Source: an uncultured Ignavibacteria bacterium
GTDB lineage: Bacteria; Bacteroidota; Ignavibacteria; Kapaibacteriales; UBA961
Length of the DNA: 10,711 nt
Assembly: GCA_937868245.1 (NCBI GenBank)
Contig: CALMMI010000669.1
Location: 1 to 10,711 of the forward strand
Reading direction: 5' to 3'
Under the pieces are notes generated by a model. That model was not told the origin of the DNA. It did no database searches and saw only the letters and a list, made by a program, of their open reading frames with translations. Shown here one piece after another: positions 7,065 to 10,711 of this stretch. The position numbers and the translations under genes were made by a program. Numbering within the stretch: the stretch's first letter is position 1; each line of letters begins with the position of its first letter.

Positions 7065-7514
7065 ATGTCTGCATTAAAACTACACTCCTCATCCGTACTG
7101 GATATTTACTCTGCCGATATGGAAACCGAACTTGAATTGCCATTGGTTTCCGAAGGTATAAGCGCAGGATTTCCTTCACCGGCGTTAGATTTTACAATTG
7201 TAAGCATCGATCTTAATAAAGAACTTGTAAAGCATCCAGCTTCTACATTCTATGGACGTGTAAAAGGACAGTCGATGAAGGATGAAGGAATTGAAGATGG
7301 GGATATGCTTGTGATAGACAAAAGTATAGAGGCACTCGACGGAAAAATAGCTGTATGTTACTTGGACGGCGAATTCACCATAAAAAAGATTATGCTCCTG
7401 AAAAATGTATGCTGGCTGATGCCTGCTAACGAAAACTATCAACCTATCCGAATAACACCCGAAAATGACTTTTTGATTTGGGGAATTGTTACTCACGTTA
7501 TTAAATCCTTCTGA
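7065..7514 (+). CDS. umuD: UmuD-like self-cleaving protein, translesion polymerase V subunit
   Basis: The 149-residue product is a LexA/signal-peptidase-type (S24) protease that cuts itself after DNA damage when prompted by RecA filaments. The processed form joins UmuC in DNA polymerase V. The cleavage site is visible as Ala34-Gly35 in SAGFPSP (Cys-Gly in E. coli). The catalytic Ser70 is in VKGQSM and the catalytic Lys107 is in DGEFTIKK; their spacing of 37 equals that of E. coli Ser60/Lys97. The C-terminal FLIWGIVTHVIKSF matches the family end. The N-terminal arm is about 10 residues longer than in E. coli, within the family range. Its stop codon overlaps the umuC start by one base (TGATG), so the two are translated together. 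There is no DNA-binding HTH, which separates it from LexA. Confidence 0.93.
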   Translation: MSALKLHSSSVLDIYSADMETELELPLVSEGISAGFPSPALDFTIVSIDLNKELVKHPASTFYGRVKGQSMKDEGIEDGDMLVIDKSIEALDGKIAVCYLDGEFTIKKIMLLKNVCWLMPANENYQPIRITPENDFLIWGIVTHVIKSF

Positions 7515-8773
7515 TGTATGCATTAGTAGATTGTAATAATTTTTTTGCTTCGTGCGAACGGGTATTTCGCCCGGATTTAAACGGCAAACCTGTTGTGGTT
7601 TTGTCGAATAATGACGGCTGTGTTGTTGCCAGGAGCAATGAAGCCAAGGCGCTCGGCATACCGATGGGAGCACCTGCTTTTAAGTATGCGGAACTTTTTG
7701 AGCAGTATAAAGTACATGTCTTTTCTGCCAATTTCACTCTCTATGGTGATATGAGCCAGAGAGTAATGAATTTACTTGCCGAATACACCGACGACTTTGA
7801 GATGTATAGTATTGATGAAGCGTTTCTAAAGTTTGAAGGGTTCAAATCGGAAGATTTGCAAGCGCATTGCGAGGAAATCCAGCGAAAAGTGACTAAATGG
7901 ACAGGTATTCCTATCAGTATAGGCGTTGCAAATACCAAATCACTCTCGAAAGTAGGGAATAAAATCGCTAAAAAGTTCCCTGACCGAACCAAAAGTGTGT
8001 ATTTAATTGATACGGAAGAAAAACGACTTAAAGCATTGAAGTGGCTCAAAGTGGAGGATGTGTGGGGAATAGGGAGGCGACTCTCTAAGCGTTTGCATGC
8101 AATTAATATTCGAACAGCATACGATTTTACCCAGCTGGACGATGAATGGCTACAGAAGAAAATGTCGATTGTGAGTGTACATCTGAAGCAAGAATTACTT
8201 GGTAAAGAATCTTTCCGTATGATTCGTGAGACTGCCAAGAAAAGTATAGCCACTACGCGTACATTCGAGAAGAATTATACTGAATTCAATCAGGTAAAGG
8301 AGCGCGTAGTAACGTTTGCAGTATCCTGTGCGGCAAAACTCCGTAGCCAAAATTCCTGCTGTAATGCAATGATGATATTCCTCCGTACCAACTTTCATCG
8401 CGAAGATCATCAGCAATATAATAATAGCATCGTTGTAAAGCTCCCTTTTGCGACGAATTCAAGTATAGAGCTTGCGCAGTTTGCCGAGGCAGGATTGAAA
8501 AAAATATTTAAAGAGGGATATAAATACAAAAAGGCTGGAGTGGTGGTATTGGATTTTACACCGCAGGATGAAGTGGAACAACATTTATTTGAAAACAGTA
8601 ACCCGAAGCATGTTGCTGCCATGCAGGCATTGGATAAAATAAATGCTTCATTAGGCAAAAACAACGTGAAACTCGCTTCGCAAGACCCCAAAAAAACATG
8701 GAAAATGAAACAGGAAAAATTATCACCTCGCTATACAACCAATATTGACGAGATAATTACGATACGGGTATAA
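7514..8773 (+). CDS. umuC: UmuC-like Y-family translesion DNA polymerase
   Basis: The 419-residue protein is the catalytic subunit of an error-prone polymerase V that copies across damaged bases in the SOS response. The Y-family palm is intact: Asp6 in LVDCNNFFASCERVFRP, and Asp101-Glu102 in YSIDEAF, at the same numbers as in E. coli UmuC. Residue 11, the steric gate against ribonucleotides, is Phe here (Tyr in E. coli UmuC, Phe in DinB). The helix-hairpin-helix 'thumb' region is around KVEDVWGIGRRLSKRLHAINI, the little-finger domain follows (AKKSIATTRTFEKNYTEF...), and the C-terminal DUF4113 ends near KTWKMKQEKLSPRYTTNIDEI. EQHLF near residue 356 is a possible clamp-binding motif, comparable to QLNLF in E. 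coli UmuC. The length is as expected (422 in E. coli). It is coupled to umuD by a one-base overlap. Confidence 0.95.
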   Translation: MYALVDCNNFFASCERVFRPDLNGKPVVVLSNNDGCVVARSNEAKALGIPMGAPAFKYAELFEQYKVHVFSANFTLYGDMSQRVMNLLAEYTDDFEMYSIDEAFLKFEGFKSEDLQAHCEEIQRKVTKWTGIPISIGVANTKSLSKVGNKIAKKFPDRTKSVYLIDTEEKRLKALKWLKVEDVWGIGRRLSKRLHAINIRTAYDFTQLDDEWLQKKMSIVSVHLKQELLGKESFRMIRETAKKSIATTRTFEKNYTEFNQVKERVVTFAVSCAAKLRSQNSCCNAMMIFLRTNFHREDHQQYNNSIVVKLPFATNSSIELAQFAEAGLKKIFKEGYKYKKAGVVVLDFTPQDEVEQHLFENSNPKHVAAMQALDKINASLGKNNVKLASQDPKKTWKMKQEKLSPRYTTNIDEIITIRV

Positions 8774-8850
8774 GGGTTGAAGGTATGTTGAAATTAGTAT
8801 TCTACTTTCGTTGCAAGCTATAATACAACACGATTCTCTACAATTGTACT

Positions 8851-9699
8851 ATGCCTCACATTCCTGTCCGAAAAATAAAAGACTCATTTTTTGAACTTGG
8901 CTTTAGCATTCGAACTATTGAACCTTTGGTTGCGGATGGTGATTTGATACATGACCTCCATAGACATGATTTTTACTTTATGCTTTGCGTCAGGAACGGA
9001 AAAGGCGTCCATGAAATTGATTTTACACACTATGAAGTCAATGATTATACGGTGTTTTTCGTTCGTCCCGGACAGGTACATTACCTAAGACTTGAGCAAG
9101 GTTCTACAGGATTTATGGTGCAATTTACCCCCGATTTTTATGCCCCGCGCGAGAATCCTGCCAGCCTTGTATTACGAAAAGCGAGTAACAAAAATCTTTG
9201 CCAATTGAGCACAGAACGCTTTGATAAAATTTTCACTCACCTTCATTCAATCCTTCAAGAATTTACGCAACGGCAGTACCATTATAAAGAAGTCATTATA
9301 GCGTATTTGGATATTCTCTTTATCGAACTGGTACGCCAAAGTCCAACCCCGAATAAAATCGTAAAAGCTGCCACTGTATTCAATCAAGAACGATTCGAAG
9401 AATTGCAGTATTTGTTGGAACATCATATTACTACCAAAAAGCAAGTACACCATTATGCCGAAATGCTTTGCATTACTTCCTATCAGCTCAATGCAATTAC
9501 CAAGGAATTAGTGCAAAAGACCTGTTCCGAGCTTATCAACGATCATATCATCCTCGAAGCCAAGCGCCTGCTGCTTGCTACTTCCAATCAGGTAAACCAA
9601 ATAGCCAATATGCTTGGCTACGATGACCCTTCATACTTCATCCGCTTTTTTAAAAAACATACCGGTTTCTCTCCCGACGCATTTCGCAAGCATTCTTAA
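8851..9699 (+). CDS. AraC-family transcriptional regulator
   Basis: The 282-residue product has an N-terminal cupin-type sensing domain (about 20-100) with HDLHRHDFYFML (His37, His39) and the conserved VRPGQVHYLRL turn (His77), where a small ligand would bind. The C-terminal 100 residues hold two helix-turn-helix motifs: QVHHYAEMLCITSYQLNAITKE for the first, and NQVNQIANMLGYDDPSYFIRFFKKHTGFSPDAFR for the second, which includes the family signature. It should bind direct-repeat DNA sites and respond to an unknown effector. The gene begins 77 bases after umuC and is followed by an outer-membrane-type protein and an SDR enzyme, a common AraC-plus-target arrangement, so these are its likely targets. 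A weak TACTTTCG (-7-like, one mismatch) lies in its upstream spacer. No Shine-Dalgarno is visible. Confidence 0.92.
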   Translation: MPHIPVRKIKDSFFELGFSIRTIEPLVADGDLIHDLHRHDFYFMLCVRNGKGVHEIDFTHYEVNDYTVFFVRPGQVHYLRLEQGSTGFMVQFTPDFYAPRENPASLVLRKASNKNLCQLSTERFDKIFTHLHSILQEFTQRQYHYKEVIIAYLDILFIELVRQSPTPNKIVKAATVFNQERFEELQYLLEHHITTKKQVHHYAEMLCITSYQLNAITKELVQKTCSELINDHIILEAKRLLLATSNQVNQIANMLGYDDPSYFIRFFKKHTGFSPDAFRKHS

Positions 9700-9704
9700 A
9701 AAGA

Positions 9705-9731
9705 GTCCTATACAACTTTAGAGTTGTCCTA
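9705..9731 (+). promoter_or_regulatory. Direct repeat with 21-bp spacing, candidate AraC operator
   Basis: GTCCTAnA occurs at 9705-9712 and 9726-9733, exactly 21 bases apart, i.e. two helical turns on one DNA face. That is the usual layout of AraC-family half-sites. It begins 6 bases after the stop of the AraC gene and sits before the possible -7 box of the next gene. Regulation by this AraC protein is inferred. Confidence 0.35.
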
Positions 9732-9753
9732 CATTTCACCCTTCTCATGTAGG
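9712..9753. repeat. Two adjacent perfect inverted repeats after the AraC gene
   Basis: ACAACT-TTAG-AGTTGT (9712-9727) and CCTACAT-N12-ATGTAGG (9728-9753) abut without a gap. The second is followed by TAATTTT, so the pair could end AraC transcription, though the T-run is weak. They overlap the GTCCTAnA direct repeats and may instead be protein binding sites. Confidence 0.45.
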
Positions 9754-9761
9754 TAATTTTG
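9754..9761 (+). promoter_or_regulatory. Possible -7 box for the outer-membrane gene
   Basis: TAATTTTG matches TAnnTTTG and lies 41 bases before the ATG at 9803. No TTTG is present at the expected -33 distance, a pattern seen where an activator is needed; the repeats immediately upstream fit that idea. Confidence 0.4.
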
Positions 9762-9791
9762 TACTGTAATTTTTATTAATTTTTTACAGTA
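9762..9791. repeat. 8-bp inverted repeat in the leader of the outer-membrane gene
   Basis: TACTGTAA (9762-9769) and TTACAGTA (9784-9791) are perfect complements around 14 A/T bases. If transcription starts near 9768, most of this lies in the mRNA leader, ending 11 bases before the start codon, so it could be an operator or a weak leader hairpin. The CTG...CAG spacing of 20 is not that of an E. coli LexA box. Confidence 0.45.
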
Positions 9792-9802
9792 AGGATTTAT
9801 AC

Positions 9803-10468
9803 ATGAAAACACTTCTTTTGGTGTCCATTGCGCTTCTTTCTTTAGTAGTTGTGCCTACTTCGCAAGCGCAGGATTCACTCAGAGCCAAAGCTCTGAAATC
9901 TATTGTCGCAGAAGAATTCATCGGCGATAATCGGCAGTTTTTTTTCCTGATGGGCAAGGCAACAATTGCAGAGGAAAAACAAATTGGTTTGCTGACCATT
10001 TCCTCCTACGCTGCCGATTATAAGCATGATTTGTCTGTTAGCGAGTATCTCAATACTACGCTTATTTATCATCCAATTTATGCTGGGATTGGCATCAATT
10101 CCGGGGTGAGCTTTACCTCTGTTGAAGGGATGAAAAATTTTGTAGGTCTGCAGTATATGTATCAGGATAACACGCTCTCCTTCCTCTACCTGCCAAACTA
10201 CTCTTGGACAAAAACACGCATGCTGTCAAATTTTACACACGTTGAGTATAAACCGGTTATCAGCGCTACGTGGTCGCTATATTCACGCTTGCAGCTACAG
10301 TATCAGTACGACGTCGAACACAGTACACATTTCAGGAGTTTTATCTACAGTAGGTTAGGACTAACTTATACCTACTTCAGCTTCGGACTTGCTCATAATT
10401 TTGATAGTTATAACGCAGGTAAAACAACCAAAAACAACTATGGCGTTTTCTTGCAATTGGCACTATAA
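9803..10468 (+). CDS. Putative outer-membrane beta-barrel protein
   Basis: I do not know a named family for this 221-residue protein. It has a clear signal peptide (residues 1-22, cleavage after TSQA before QDS). The mature chain of about 199 residues shows alternating hydrophobic/polar strands rich in Tyr, Phe and Ser (for example LNTTLIYHPIYAGIGINSG, FVGLQYMYQDNTLSFLYL, LYSRLQLQYQYDV, SRLGLTYTYFSFGLAHNF). It ends in a strand NYGVFLQLAL whose last residue is hydrophobic. This is the pattern of a small barrel, probably 8-10 strands, in the outer membrane. Residues 23-60 before the first strand are more polar. It sits 103 bases after the AraC regulator and 75 bases before an SDR gene. Control by the AraC protein through the repeats in its leader is plausible. 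Alternatively it could be a soluble beta-rich periplasmic protein. Confidence 0.78.
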   Translation: MKTLLLVSIALLSLVVVPTSQAQDSLRAKALKSIVAEEFIGDNRQFFFLMGKATIAEEKQIGLLTISSYAADYKHDLSVSEYLNTTLIYHPIYAGIGINSGVSFTSVEGMKNFVGLQYMYQDNTLSFLYLPNYSWTKTRMLSNFTHVEYKPVISATWSLYSRLQLQYQYDVEHSTHFRSFIYSRLGLTYTYFSFGLAHNFDSYNAGKTTKNNYGVFLQLAL

Positions 10469-10543
10469 TATCATTTCAGCTGCAAAAATACCTGCAACAA
10501 CTCTTTACAATTCCAAATAAAATAAAATATTTAAAACATTACA

Positions 10544-10711
10544 ATGAATACATCAAAAAGAATTATCATCGTTGGTGCATCGGGCACTATGGGCACATAC
10601 TTAGCTTCTGCTTTTGAACAAGAACACGACATCGTACGTGTAGATCGGCGTGGAGGAGATTACGAGGTAGATATTACTTCACCGGACTCGATAGAGAGAC
10701 TGTATCAGAAC
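10544..10711 (+). CDS. Short-chain dehydrogenase/reductase (3'-truncated by window edge)
   Basis: Only the first 56 codons are present. They encode a Rossmann-fold opening: KRIIIVGASGTMG, where GASGTMG (11-17) is the Gly-rich dinucleotide-binding turn of the SDR superfamily (TGxxxGxG variant), then the second strand HDIVRVDRR and the VDITSPDSIERLYQ segment typical of small atypical SDRs with a VDITxPxS motif. The enzyme should use NAD(H) or NADP(H) to reduce or oxidise an unknown small molecule; the catalytic Ser-Tyr-Lys lies beyond the window. It begins 75 bases after the outer-membrane gene, with an A/T-rich leader and no Shine-Dalgarno. Such SDRs often neighbour AraC- or LysR-type regulators, which fits the AraC gene two positions upstream. 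Confidence 0.85.
   Translation, partial: MNTSKRIIIVGASGTMGTYLASAFEQEHDIVRVDRRGGDYEVDITSPDSIERLYQN

Noticed and set aside
9762..9791. LexA-type SOS box before the outer-membrane gene
   Set aside because: CTG and CAG are 20 bases apart rather than 10, and the downstream gene has no link to DNA damage.

Overview
The window is a stretch of bacterial chromosome, most likely from the Bacteroidota or the wider Bacteroidota/Ignavibacteria/Kapabacteria lineage. This rests on several signs: promoter-like TAnnTTTG -7 boxes, mostly weak or absent Shine-Dalgarno sequences with A-rich leaders, a PD40-OmpA fusion protein, a UmuDC pair and an AraC regulator of the style common in Bacteroidota, and a lipoprotein of a kind I associate with the Ignavibacteria/Kapabacteria side. 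No taxonomic marker gene is present, so this is an inference.

Layout. On the + strand: the 3' part of a class I SAM-dependent methyltransferase (its start lies before the window), a short gap with a REP-like palindrome, then a small lipoprotein. One gene runs on the - strand (1490-4156): a large protein with an N-terminal SIR2 NADase-type domain and eleven C-terminal TPR units of about 41 residues. After a divergent intergenic region, everything is on the + strand again: a PD40/OmpA-family envelope protein, a small secreted protein of unknown function, a SanA/YdcF-family membrane protein, the umuDC mutagenic-repair operon (stop and start codons overlapping by one base), an AraC-family regulator, an outer-membrane beta-barrel-like protein, and the 5' end of a short-chain dehydrogenase/reductase cut by the window edge. 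No gap exceeds 300 bases. I see no tRNA, rRNA, CRISPR array, transposase or phage gene.

How it fits together. Most of the window looks like ordinary chromosomal housekeeping and cell-envelope material. Two parts look accessory or regulatory. (1) The SIR2-TPR gene is the best candidate for something under-described: it is a lone, oppositely oriented, visibly AT-richer gene with its own good Bacteroidota-type promoter (TTTG-N21-TAATTTTG), and its architecture (an NAD-consuming effector plus a repeat sensor/scaffold) matches the logic of single-gene anti-phage, abortive-infection proteins. That it is a defence gene is inference; the domain content is read from the sequence. (2) The AraC - outer-membrane protein - SDR run has a dense cluster of direct and inverted repeats (9705-9791) just before the outer-membrane gene, a plausible operator region for the adjacent AraC regulator.
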